From OAS926 sp035503715 (lineage in GTDB: Bacteria > Pseudomonadota > Alphaproteobacteria > Rhizobiales > Rhizobiaceae), in the NCBI GenBank assembly GCA_035503715.1, contig DATJTE010000131.1:34142-98141 (forward strand): 64,000 nucleotides of DNA, given 5' to 3'. Position 1 is the first letter of the stretch; every line of letters starts with the position of its first letter. Both the position numbers and the translations under genes were made by a program. Under the pieces are notes generated by a model. The model was not told the DNA's origin, did not search any database, and saw nothing but the letters and a program-made list of their open reading frames with translations. Of this stretch, positions 9,478 through 22,339 are shown piece by piece.

Positions 9478-10167
9478 CTAAGCCTCGTTGATGGCGTAGC
9501 CGGCGCCACGGATGGTGCGGATCACATCAGGCTGGCGGCCGTTGTTGACCGCCTTGCGCAGCCGTCCGACATGCACGTCGACCGTGCGCTCGTCGATATA
9601 GTTCGTCTCGCCCCAGACATTGTCGAGAAGCTGGCCGCGGCTGAAGACGCGACCCGGATGCTGCATCATGAATTCGAGCAGCCGGAACTCCGTCGGGCCG
9701 AGCTTGATCTCGCTCTTCTTGCGGTAAACGCGGTGGGATTCGCGATCGAGCACGATATCGCCGACCTTGAGCACGGAAGACAGCACCTCCGGTTTGGCGC
9801 GGCGCAGCAGCGCGCGCACGCGCGCGATGAACTCGGGCGTCGAGAATGGCTTCACCAGATAATCGTCAGCGCCTGTCGCGAGCCCGCGCACCCGGTCGCT
9901 CTCCTCGCCGCGCGCCGTCAGCATGATGATCGGCAGCCGCTCGGTCTCAGAGCGCATCCTCAAACGCCGGCAGAGTTCGATGCCGGAGACACCAGGGATC
10001 ATCCAGTCGAGCACGAGCAGATCGGGCACGTTTTCCTGCAGGCGAAGCTCCGCCTCGTCACCGCGCGTGATCACCTCGACCTGATAACCTTCGGCTTCAA
10101 GGTTGTAGCGGAGGAGAACGCAGAGCGGCTCCTCGTCCTCTACAACCATGATCTTGGGAGCGATCAT
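9478..10167 (-). CDS. phoB: Phosphate regulon response regulator PhoB
   Basis: An OmpR/PhoB-family activator of 229 residues. The receiver (1-120) shows the acidic pair at 10-12, the phosphorylated Asp54 (VLDWMIPG) and Lys in LVKPF near 105; the winged-helix DNA-binding domain follows (130-229; TEFRLLEFMMQHPGRVFSR and the C-terminal RTIRGAGYAI). It activates Pho-box promoters under phosphate starvation. It is the last gene of the pst-phoU unit, 75 bases after phoU. No phoR gene lies beside it in this window. Confidence 0.96.
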   Translation of the reverse strand: MIAPKIMVVEDEEPLCVLLRYNLEAEGYQVEVITRGDEAELRLQENVPDLLVLDWMIPGVSGIELCRRLRMRSETERLPIIMLTARGEESDRVRGLATGADDYLVKPFSTPEFIARVRALLRRAKPEVLSSVLKVGDIVLDRESHRVYRKKSEIKLGPTEFRLLEFMMQHPGRVFSRGQLLDNVWGETNYIDERTVDVHVGRLRKAVNNGRQPDVIRTIRGAGYAINEA

Positions 10168-10189
10168 TGTTCGTCCCCGTTCTCAGCTG

Positions 10190-10236
10190 CCGCGCGATTC
10201 GCGAAAAGTTGCAGACTTTTCGGACAAGAGCACCTG
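10190..10236. repeat. Rhizobial-type palindromic repeat in the phoU-phoB gap
   Basis: CGAAAAGT (10202-10209) and ACTTTTCG (10215-10222) form a perfect inverted repeat with a 5-base centre, TGCAG, followed by GACAAGAGCA. From general knowledge this sequence type recurs in intergenic regions of rhizobial genomes. It fills most of the 75-base phoU-phoB gap and could fold in the message. Confidence 0.5.
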
Positions 10237-10242
10237 CAAAAT

Positions 10243-10950
10243 TTAGTCGGCCAGCGCCGACATGGCGGTCTCGTCGAGCTTTGGCCGCGCCGCCGGCAGA
10301 TTGGCGCCGGTCATCACATAATAGCCGTTCTCGGCGATGTTGGTGACATGGTCGCCGATGCGCTCGAGGTTTTTGGCGCAGAACAGCAGATGCGTGCAGG
10401 CGGTGATGTTGCGCGGGTCTTCCATCATGTAGGTCAAAAGTTCGCGGAACACCGACGTATATTTGATGTCGATCTTCTCGTCTTCGGCGCGCAGCGTGCG
10501 CAGGCCGTCTGGATCGCGGCTCACATAGCGGCTGACGACGCCGTTCACCTGGGCGAGCACCATCAGCGACATCGCGTCGATCGATTGCGCCAGGGCTCGC
10601 GGCGTCACGTTCTGCCCGACGGCACCTACGCGCTTGGCGATGTTCTTGGCGAGATCGCCGATCCGTTCGAGGTCGGCCGCCATGCGGATCGCGCCCACCA
10701 CGGCGCGCAGATCCTGCGCCATCGGCTGGCGCCGCGCGATCAGCGTGATCGCCCGGTCATCCAGCTCGCGCTGCTTGGCGTCCATCACCGCGTCGTCGGA
10801 AATGACGCGTTGCGCGAGCGGGTTGTCGGACGAGAGCAGCGCCCGCGTCGCCGATTCCACCATCGTGCCCGACAGATCACCCATGTCGCGGATCAGCCGG
10901 TCGATGGCCTCGAGGTCCTCGTCGAAGGAGGTAACGGTATGCTCGCCCAT
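10243..10950 (-). CDS. phoU: Phosphate transport system regulator PhoU
   Basis: A 235-residue all-helical protein with two PhoU repeats, each carrying the ADLERIGD/KNLERIGDH-type metal-binding signature (near 90 and 195). It links the Pst transporter to the Pho kinase and keeps the regulon off when phosphate is plentiful. The start ATG 10950 gives the expected N-terminus (MGEHTVTSFDEDL); the frame continues upstream only as a pstB shadow. It starts 26 bases after the pstB stop. Confidence 0.95.
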   Translation of the reverse strand: MGEHTVTSFDEDLEAIDRLIRDMGDLSGTMVESATRALLSSDNPLAQRVISDDAVMDAKQRELDDRAITLIARRQPMAQDLRAVVGAIRMAADLERIGDLAKNIAKRVGAVGQNVTPRALAQSIDAMSLMVLAQVNGVVSRYVSRDPDGLRTLRAEDEKIDIKYTSVFRELLTYMMEDPRNITACTHLLFCAKNLERIGDHVTNIAENGYYVMTGANLPAARPKLDETAMSALAD

Positions 10951-10976
10951 TATTCGATCCTCGTCGATGAACCCGG

Positions 10977-11801
10977 TCAGCCGAAGCGGCCGGTGATGTA
11001 GTCCTGAGTGCGCTTGTCTTCCGGCGTCGTGAAGATCTTCTCCGTCGCGCCTTCCTCGACGAGAATGCCGAGGTGGAAGAAGGCCGTGCGCTGCGAAACG
11101 CGCGCCGCCTGCTGCATCGAATGCGTCACGATGACGATCGTGTAGTTCTGACGCAGCTCGTCGATCAGCTCCTCGACCTTGGCGGTCGCGATCGGATCGA
11201 GCGCCGAGCACGGTTCGTCCATCAGGATCACCTCGGGCGACACGGCGATCGCACGCGCAATGCAAAGACGCTGCTGCTGGCCGCCCGACAAGCCGGTGCC
11301 CGGCTCGTTCAGGCGGTCCTTGACCTCGTTCCACAGCGCCGCCTTCTGCAGGCTCGACTCGACGATCCGGTCCATCTCTGCCTTTCCGCGGGCGAGGCCG
11401 TGGATGCGCGGACCATAGGCGACGTTCTCGTAGATCGATTTCGGAAACGGGTTCGGCTTCTGGAAGACCATGCCGACGCGGGCGCGAAGCTCCACCACGT
11501 CGATTTTCGGATCGTAGATGTCTTCGCCGTCCAGTGTGATCTTGCCCCCGACACGCGCGCTGTCGACCGTGTCGTTCATGCGGTTCATGCAACGCAGGAA
11601 GGTGGATTTGCCGCAACCCGACGGGCCGATCAGCGCTGTGACCTGCTTCTCGCGCACGTCGAGGTCGACGTCGAACAGCGCCTGTTTCTCGCCATAGTGC
11701 ACGGTGACTTTTTCACCGCGCATCTTGATCGCTTCATTCGGCGTGCCGGCCATTTTGCCCCTCAACACTTGCTCGATCTTGTTCTCGGTCATCACATTCA
11801 T
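10977..11801 (-). CDS. pstB: Phosphate ABC transporter ATP-binding protein PstB
   Basis: A 274-residue ATPase with Walker A GPSGCGKST (59-67), the PstB-specific Q-loop FQKPNPFP, signature LSGGQQQR and Walker B VILMDEPCSALDP. It drives high-affinity phosphate import through PstC-PstA. ATG 11801 begins the protein MNVMTENK; a second ATG three codons on is possible. It lies 14 bases after pstA in the same operon. Confidence 0.96.
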   Translation of the reverse strand: MNVMTENKIEQVLRGKMAGTPNEAIKMRGEKVTVHYGEKQALFDVDLDVREKQVTALIGPSGCGKSTFLRCMNRMNDTVDSARVGGKITLDGEDIYDPKIDVVELRARVGMVFQKPNPFPKSIYENVAYGPRIHGLARGKAEMDRIVESSLQKAALWNEVKDRLNEPGTGLSGGQQQRLCIARAIAVSPEVILMDEPCSALDPIATAKVEELIDELRQNYTIVIVTHSMQQAARVSQRTAFFHLGILVEEGATEKIFTTPEDKRTQDYITGRFG

Positions 11802-11815
11802 AGCACAGCACCTTT

Positions 11816-13132
11816 CTACCAGCGCCGCTCGAACTTCCGGCGCAGAATGATCGCGGTGATGTTCATCGCCATCAGGAAGATGAGCAGGATCATGATCGCG
11901 CCGGACATGCGCTCGACGAAGGCGCGTTCGGCCTCGTTCGCCCACATATAGATTTGCACCGGCAGCGCCGTGGACGGGCTGAGCGGCGTCGACGGATAGT
12001 CGGCCACGAACGCCACCATGCCGATCAGGAGCAGCGGCGCGGTCTCGCCGAGCGCACGCGCCAGGCCGATGATCGTGCCGGTCAGGATGCCGGGAGCAGC
12101 GAGCGGCAGCACGTGATGGAACACCATCTGGGTCCGCGATGCGCCAAGCCCGAGCGCCGCCGAACGGATCGAGGGCGGCACGGCGGCCAGCGCGGCGCGG
12201 GTCGCGATGATGATCGTCGGCAAGGTCATCAGCGTCAGCACCAGACCGCCGACCAGCGCCGCGGATCGCGGCAGGCCGAGGAAGTTGATGAACACCGCAA
12301 GGCCGAGCAGACCGAACACGATCGACGGCACCGCCGCGAGGTTGTTGATGTTGACCTCGATGATATCGGTCAGCCGGCTCTTCTTCGCGAACTCCTCGAG
12401 ATAGATCGAGGCGGCGACGCCGATCGGCAGCGCCAGCAAGAGAACGATGACCATCATGTAGAACGAGCCGATGATCGCGACGCCCATGCCCGATGTTTCC
12501 GGCCGGCTCGAAGCGCCATAGGTGAAGAGGCCGGTATTGAACTGCTGTGCCATCGTGCCGTCGGCGGCAAGCTGGTTCATCCACGCGACCTGCTGATCGG
12601 ACACCTTGCGGTTCGCCTCGGGCACGCTGAGGTCGATCTGCCCCTTGAAGGCCGAGTCGACATTGGCGCCCACCAGCACACTCACGTCGCGGGTCGTCCC
12701 GATCACATTCGGATCGGCCAGAACGATGTTGCGCAGTTGCGTGCGAACGCCCTCGGAGAGGAAGCCGCGCAGCTTCGCGACGGCGGCCTTGTCGTCCGGA
12801 TTGATGCCGAGCTTGGCGATCAGCGCATCACGCGCGAGATTCGGATAGTTGGCGGTGATGAGGACGTTCGGGTCCTCGGCACGTTTGTCCTGCGGGTCGA
12901 TCACCTTTGCGTCGAAGGTGATCGGCAGCGTCACCGCGGTTTGCCAGAACGCCGTGTAGCCCTTCGAGATGATCGAGAAAAGCATGACCGCCAGGAAGAT
13001 CAGGCCGACCGAAACGGCGATCAGGCCGTAGAGCCGGAAACGGCGTTCCGCGCCGTACCGCTTCTTCAGGCCGATGTCGCGACGCGGCGGCGCGGCGGAG
13101 ATCGGGATTGAACCGATGGTTGCGTCGCTCAT
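11816..13132 (-). CDS. pstA: Phosphate ABC transporter permease PstA
   Basis: A 438-residue inner-membrane permease. One membrane segment lies near residues 35-55, a periplasmic region of about 150 residues follows, and then come five helices of the BPD_transp_1 fold with the EAA-type loop (AALGLGASRTQMVFHHVLP). The extended N-terminal periplasmic domain is usual in alphaproteobacterial PstA and is absent from E. coli PstA. Its ATG overlaps the pstC stop as ATGA, so the two permease subunits are translationally coupled. Confidence 0.94.
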   Translation of the reverse strand: MSDATIGSIPISAAPPRRDIGLKKRYGAERRFRLYGLIAVSVGLIFLAVMLFSIISKGYTAFWQTAVTLPITFDAKVIDPQDKRAEDPNVLITANYPNLARDALIAKLGINPDDKAAVAKLRGFLSEGVRTQLRNIVLADPNVIGTTRDVSVLVGANVDSAFKGQIDLSVPEANRKVSDQQVAWMNQLAADGTMAQQFNTGLFTYGASSRPETSGMGVAIIGSFYMMVIVLLLALPIGVAASIYLEEFAKKSRLTDIIEVNINNLAAVPSIVFGLLGLAVFINFLGLPRSAALVGGLVLTLMTLPTIIIATRAALAAVPPSIRSAALGLGASRTQMVFHHVLPLAAPGILTGTIIGLARALGETAPLLLIGMVAFVADYPSTPLSPSTALPVQIYMWANEAERAFVERMSGAIMILLIFLMAMNITAIILRRKFERRW

Positions 13133-14592
13133 TCGTACTGCTCCCGATACTTGCGCACGATGTAGAGCGCCACGATGTTCATCACCAGCGTGATCGCGAA
13201 CAGCGTGATGCCGAGTGCAAAGGCAACGAGCGTCTGCGGCGTGTTGAACTCGAGATCGCCGGTGAGCTGGTTGACGATCTTGACGGTAATCGTCGTCATC
13301 GCCTCGAACGGATTCAGCGTCAAATTGGCCGCGACGCCCGCGGCCAGCACCACGATCATCGTTTCGCCGATGGCGCGGGACGCTGTCAGCAGCACCGCGC
13401 CGACGATGCCCGGCAACGCCGCCGGCAGGATAACGCGCTTGATGGTTTCCGATCGCGTCGCACCGAGACCCAGCGAGCCGTCGCGCATGGCGCGCGGCAC
13501 CGCCGTGATGATGTCGTCGGAGAGGGAGGATACGACCGGAATGAGCATGATCCCCATCACGAAGCCCGCGGTGAAGATCGATTGACCCTGGATGAACGGC
13601 GAACCGCCGGTGAGCGCTGCCGACAGGTCGCGCAGGAAAGGTCCAAGCGTGACCAGCGCGAAGATGCCGTAGACGATGGTCGGAATGCCGGCCAGCAGTT
13701 CCAGCGCCGGCTTGATCACCGAGCGAACCTGCCGGGACGCATATTCGGACATATAGACCGCCGACATCAGGCCGATCGGCACGGCGACCAGCAGCGCGAC
13801 AAGCGCGATGTAAAGTGTACCTGCGAGCAGCGGGATCAGGCCGAACTGGCCCTCGGCGCCGCCGGATCCGGCGGCCGCGAAACGCGGATCCCATACCGTG
13901 CCGAAAAAGAAGGACAGCGCCGGCACACGCGAGAAGAAGTGCAGCGCCTCGAACAGCATCGACAGGACGATCCCGACCGTCGTCAGGATTGCGATCATCG
14001 ACGAGCCGAACAGCGTCCACAGCACGACGCGTTCCACCTTGGTGCGCGCCCGCGCCCGCGGCGCGATCTGGCTGATGCCGAGCGCGGCGCCGCCCAGCGC
14101 AAGCACAATGCCGAGCACGCCGCCGGCAAGGTTGGTGTTGTCCGCGACCTTGTTCGCCTCTACGGCGACCGGGATCATGTAGTCCTTGGTATCGGGAGCG
14201 AGCGCGACGCCTTTCGCCGCGAGCAATGGCTGCAGTTCGGCGAAGGTCTTGGGAAGGTTGGCGAGGGTTTCCGCGTCGAGCCGGCGCAAGCCGTTCGCCA
14301 GGCTGCGCACGAGACCGAGTTCGATCGAGCGGCTGGCAAATTCGCTGGTCGTTTCGGCCGGCAGCAGCGTGTCGATGCGGCGTTCGACATAGATCGACGA
14401 CCCGATGCTCCAGACGATCAGAAGAAGCAAGGCCGGGATCGTGGCGAGGATGAACGCCCACCAGCCATGGTAATGAATGCGGGAGTGTTGCTTGACGTTG
14501 GCGCCGATCTGGGAGACGGCGCGCTGCCGTCCGATCAGGTATGCGGCAATGCCGATCACGCCGACCAGCACGAGAACATAGATCAATGGCAT
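13129..14592 (-). CDS. pstC: Phosphate ABC transporter permease PstC
   Basis: A 487-residue inner-membrane permease with two extra N-terminal membrane segments (residues 3-20 and 45-65) and a periplasmic region before the canonical six-helix domain (about 200-480). The EAA loop (DGSLGLGATRSETIKRVILPAA) near 380 contacts PstB. The long N-terminal part matches alphaproteobacterial PstC and is not a fusion. It follows pstS after a 90-base gap with a hairpin. Confidence 0.94.
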   Translation of the reverse strand: MPLIYVLVLVGVIGIAAYLIGRQRAVSQIGANVKQHSRIHYHGWWAFILATIPALLLLIVWSIGSSIYVERRIDTLLPAETTSEFASRSIELGLVRSLANGLRRLDAETLANLPKTFAELQPLLAAKGVALAPDTKDYMIPVAVEANKVADNTNLAGGVLGIVLALGGAALGISQIAPRARARTKVERVVLWTLFGSSMIAILTTVGIVLSMLFEALHFFSRVPALSFFFGTVWDPRFAAAGSGGAEGQFGLIPLLAGTLYIALVALLVAVPIGLMSAVYMSEYASRQVRSVIKPALELLAGIPTIVYGIFALVTLGPFLRDLSAALTGGSPFIQGQSIFTAGFVMGIMLIPVVSSLSDDIITAVPRAMRDGSLGLGATRSETIKRVILPAALPGIVGAVLLTASRAIGETMIVVLAAGVAANLTLNPFEAMTTITVKIVNQLTGDLEFNTPQTLVAFALGITLFAITLVMNIVALYIVRKYREQYE

Positions 14593-14643
14593 CGACTACC
14601 CCTGCCGCTCCCTAGGGAGCCTGCACACCCACCGCCCAGAAGA

Positions 14644-14671
14644 GGCGGCGCGGATTTTGGTCCGCGCCGCC
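14644..14671 (-). terminator. Hairpin between pstS and pstC
   Basis: A perfect 11-bp stem (14644-14654 with 14661-14671) and a 6-base loop, lying 11 bases after the pstS stop. No long U-run follows on the minus strand, so it more likely stabilises or attenuates than ends transcription, which would give an excess of binding protein. Confidence 0.65.
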
Positions 14672-14682
14672 CGTTTAGGCAA

Positions 14683-15720
14683 TTACATGGTCTTTCCGGC
14701 GGCGAAGTCGTCGCGCTGCTGCTGACGCTCTGCGTCCGGAGCCGGGACGAGACCGTATTCGGCAAGCGGGCTCTCCGGGCCGACCATCTGGTCGTCAAGG
14801 AAGAACTCGACATATTCCTTGAGGCCCGGCACGACGCCGAGATGCGCCTTCTTCACGTAGAAGAACAGCGGACGCGACACGGGGTACTCACCCTTGGCGA
14901 TGGTCTCGCCCGACGGCACGATGCCGCCGACGGTCGCGACCTTCAGCTTGTCGGCGTTGTTTTCGTAGAAGGAAAGGCCGAACACGCCGACGCCCGTCTT
15001 GTTGGAGTCGATGCGGGCGAGCGTCTCGGTGTAGTCGCCGTCGATGTCGACAGCCTTGCCGTCCTTGCGAACCGCCTTGCAGGCGTCAGCGGCGGCCTTG
15101 TCGTCGAGGCCAGCGGCCTTCGCGGCGTCCGGACCACCAGCTTCCTTGCAGCCGGCAATGATCAGCTTCTCTTCGAAGACTTCGCGGGTGCCGTGCTTCT
15201 CGCCCGGGATGTAGGCGGCGATGTCCCAATCCGGCAGGGCCGAATTGACTTCGTTCCACTTGGTGTACGGGTTGGCGACGAGCTTGCCGTCGACGACGAC
15301 CTGCGCGGCCAGCGCCTTGTACACGTCGACCGGAGCCAGAGCCCAGTCCGGGCCGGCAGCGTCAGTGGCGAACACGATGCCGTCATAGCCGATCTTCACT
15401 TCCTGGACGTCCTTGACGCCGGCGTCGACGCAAGACTTCAACTCGTCTTCCTTGATGGGGCGCGAGGAATTGGCGATGTCGATGGTGTTTTCGCCGACGC
15501 CCTTGCAGAATTCCTTGATGCCGGCGCCCGAACCGCCCGACTCGACAACCGGCGTCTTGAAGTTGGTGAAGGTCTCGCCGAAGGTCTCGGCGACGATCTT
15601 GGCATAGGGCAGAACGGTGGACGAACCAGCGATCTGGATCTGGTCGCGCGCGGCGGCGATGCCCGCCGAAGCGGCGATCGCAACGGCCGCCGCCGACGCT
15701 GTAAGGAGGAATTTCTTCAT
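14683..15720 (-). CDS. pstS: Phosphate ABC transporter substrate-binding protein PstS
   Basis: A 345-residue periplasmic phosphate receptor with a Sec signal peptide (IAAARDQ, cleavage near 24). The IAGSSTVLPYA segment and SGGSGAGIKEFC correspond to phosphate-binding loops, and HGTREVFEEK is a typical PstS signature. The central KTGVGVFGLSFYENN and the C-terminal half are like alphaproteobacterial PstS (about 340 residues). First gene of pstSCAB-phoU-phoB, with a Pho box 70-90 bases upstream. Confidence 0.95.
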   Translation of the reverse strand: MKKFLLTASAAAVAIAASAGIAAARDQIQIAGSSTVLPYAKIVAETFGETFTNFKTPVVESGGSGAGIKEFCKGVGENTIDIANSSRPIKEDELKSCVDAGVKDVQEVKIGYDGIVFATDAAGPDWALAPVDVYKALAAQVVVDGKLVANPYTKWNEVNSALPDWDIAAYIPGEKHGTREVFEEKLIIAGCKEAGGPDAAKAAGLDDKAAADACKAVRKDGKAVDIDGDYTETLARIDSNKTGVGVFGLSFYENNADKLKVATVGGIVPSGETIAKGEYPVSRPLFFYVKKAHLGVVPGLKEYVEFFLDDQMVGPESPLAEYGLVPAPDAERQQQRDDFAAGKTM

Positions 15721-15790
15721 GTGCCTGCTCCTGTTCGGATGGATCTCGCAACGCTTTTCGAGCGTCCGCGGCAGGCTCTAGCGGCCGTTT

Positions 15791-15808
15791 GTAACAGTGG
15801 GATGACAG
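15791..15808 (-). promoter_or_regulatory. Pho box upstream of pstS
   Basis: On the minus strand the sequence CTGTCAT CCCA CTGTTAC gives two 7-base PhoB half-sites spaced by 4 bases, matching the consensus CTGTCAT-N4-CTGTCAT with one or two differences in the second half. It ends 71 bases before the pstS start codon, so PhoB would control its own operon through it. Confidence 0.8.
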
Positions 15809-15995
15809 TTTTGTTGCAGGCCGGCTACGCTGGCTGAAGCCGCTCTTCAGCCGGCTTCCCACCATGGCCTGAGCGCCCGGAACGGGATGTTCAGCATGTC
15901 TTTGAAATCAGGCGCTTAGGCCAAATCCGGTCGTTTGCCGGCAACCCTTACGAGATTGAACCGCTGGAAACAGGCTGTGGACGGAGTGCCGCGGC

Positions 15996-20675
<4,680 letters not shown>

Positions 20676-20732
20676 CGGTGGCGTCCTCTCCTACGCGCGT
20701 AAAGAATCGTGGAGACTGTGCCTAAGAACCAT

Positions 20733-20748
20733 TAACGATCGGCTAACC
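20733..20748. promoter_or_regulatory. Imperfect CtrA-type site upstream of the PAS hybrid kinase
   Basis: TTAA-N7-CTAAC, one base from the CtrA consensus TTAA-N7-TTAAC, lies about 60 bases upstream of the kinase start. The surrounding 20676-20901 stretch is otherwise noncoding and shows nothing else clear. Confidence 0.3.
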
Positions 20749-20901
20749 TTAACGGTTGGGACGTCTGGTAAGCTTTTGGTAAGATTCGACTTTGGCCGCC
20801 GATCGAAAGCTTCACGCTCCGACTTTCCGCCGCATGCGGCCAAAAACTGGGTAATCTGCCTCGATTTTGAGCAGTCACGCCACAAACGCCGCCATTCTTC
20901 C

Positions 20902-21128
20902 GGAAACTAGGCGTCCGTCATCCGAAATTTGGGTAGTTCCACCGATGTGGCCGGTGCCGCGCTCGATACGCTGAGCCTGCCGAACACACGGCTGTTTGGC
21001 GAAATGGTCATCGGGGCACGCATCGCTCGGTCAGAATCCAGCCGGGACATGTCCTGCACGCGCCCCGTCGACCGGATCGCTGACCAGGCGCGTGGACGGA
21101 CAGGTCAATTCAACCACGGAGAAGGCCA
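20902..21128 (+). repeat. Leader region, copy 1, of the duplicated RTX-like unit
   Basis: This noncoding stretch aligns with 22112-22339. The first 45 bases are nearly identical (AACTAGGCGT, then CATCCGAAATTTGGGTAG, then CCACCGATG), and further blocks match down to the GGAGAA ribosome-binding site. The distance to the GTG start is conserved within one base (227 against 228), so gene and leader were copied together. CCGAAATTTGGG is a near palindrome and may be a regulator site. Confidence 0.7.
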
Positions 21129-21965
21129 GTGGCTATTTTCAATCTCACGATGAACGCCGACATCCATGCCGGCGGCGCAGCAAACGACATCTTCAGGGGG
21201 CCGGGTGGAGGCATCGACCGATTGAACGGCGGCGCCGGCGCCGACCGGTTCTTCCTTCAGCCGAACCAGCAAGGGCGCATCGATGGCGGCATCGGCATCG
21301 ACAGCATCATCATGCGCGGCGACCTCAATGGTACCTTCATGCGGAATCTGACATTCGTGAACGTCGAACAGCTTTTCGCTGGCGAGCCTCGCCTTTTCGC
21401 CACGGCCTCGCAACTCTCCAGCTTCACGAGGATCGTTCCCGAAACCGACGAGGACCAGTTCATCATCTTCCTTGGTGGCCCCGGCGGCGCCCTCGATCTG
21501 TCGCAACGTTACACGTCTACGACGGCGCTGAGGGTCGATGCGTTCGGTACGGAATCGGCCGTAACCTTGATCGGCAGCGCCCGCGGTGACTCCCTAGGCG
21601 GGTCGAACTTCAACGATGTGATTGTTGGCGGGCTCGGCAAAGACGGGCTCGAAGGCAATGGCGGCAATGACGTCTTCAGGTATGCGGCAGTAAACCAGTC
21701 GCCGAGGGGCGCCGGAGCGGACGTGATCTTCAACTTCGATAATTTCGACGATGACAGGATCAATTTGTCGGCGCTGCAGGGTCCAGCGCTGGTCTATCGG
21801 CACTCCGCGCCTTTCACCAAGACTGGCCAGGTCCGCATTCAGGACGTCGCCGGTCCCGATGTCGTGGTGCAGGTTAACCTCACCGGCACGTTGACGCCGG
21901 AAATGGAGATCCGCCTCGCCTTCGTGGACTTGCCCGAGATGTCGAAGGGCGATTTTATTCTTTAG
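21129..21965 (+). CDS. RTX-like calcium-binding secreted protein, copy 1
   Basis: A 278-residue protein with no Sec signal. Glycine/aspartate-rich nonapeptide-like motifs occur near the N-terminus (GGAANDIF, LNGGAGADRFF, IDGGIGIDSI) and again near 160-185 (DVIVGGLGKDGLEGNGGNDVFRY-like), typical of hemolysin-type calcium-binding repeats. The protein ends in GDFIL, a hydrophobic tail like type I secretion signals. The start is GTG 21129 with GGAGAAGG upstream. No type I exporter genes are in the window. Paralogous to the next gene, with about four fifths of residues the same over the last 60. Role unknown; an extracellular or surface protein is likely. Confidence 0.8.
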   Translation: MAIFNLTMNADIHAGGAANDIFRGPGGGIDRLNGGAGADRFFLQPNQQGRIDGGIGIDSIIMRGDLNGTFMRNLTFVNVEQLFAGEPRLFATASQLSSFTRIVPETDEDQFIIFLGGPGGALDLSQRYTSTTALRVDAFGTESAVTLIGSARGDSLGGSNFNDVIVGGLGKDGLEGNGGNDVFRYAAVNQSPRGAGADVIFNFDNFDDDRINLSALQGPALVYRHSAPFTKTGQVRIQDVAGPDVVVQVNLTGTLTPEMEIRLAFVDLPEMSKGDFIL

Positions 21966-21978
21966 CCTGAACGGCTCC

Positions 21979-22004
21979 GGGACCGGCTGTAACAGGCCGG
22001 TCCC
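21979..22004 (+). terminator. Hairpin after RTX-like gene 1
   Basis: A perfect 9-bp stem, GGGACCGGC with its complement, and an 8-base loop, 14 bases after the stop. It lacks a U-run, so termination may be weak or factor-dependent. Confidence 0.45.
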
Positions 22005-22111
22005 GCTTCGCCGACACGCACCAGACCCGCAAAGCCGCCGGCATTCTTGCCGACGCTCCGCACAAATCAGCCGTCATATACACTCTGCTTCGATGCGTGG
22101 GACCGCCAACG

Positions 22112-22339
22112 GGAAACTAGGCGTTCACCATCCGAAATTTGGGTAGCTCCACCGATGCGGTGAACTCTGTGCCCGCTACGCTGATCTTGCCGGGCACACG
22201 ACTGCTTGGCGACCATCGTCAGGGCGAGCAACCCCTCGGCCGGTATCCCGGCCTGAGGACGGACCCCGCGCGCCTACCGACCGGATCGCCTGCACCATCG
22301 CCGTGAGCGGCAACGTGCAACCCACAATGGAGAAGAGCA
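22112..22339 (+). repeat. Leader region, copy 2, of the duplicated RTX-like unit
   Basis: Counterpart of 20902-21128, offset by 1,210 bases. The near-identical first block is followed by more diverged sequence with the same spacing to a GGAGAA-type ribosome-binding site and a GTG start. The stretch 22005-22111 before it shows no further feature. Confidence 0.7.

Noticed and set aside
11816..14461. Possible pstC-pstA fusion of 881 residues
   Set aside because: The frame of pstA is open into pstC but the upstream part is not PstC-like; pstC is in another frame and the genes overlap by ATGA.
13108..15837. 909-residue plus-strand frame
   Set aside because: A long open frame opposite pstC and pstS, caused by codon bias in GC-rich genes; no domain recognisable.
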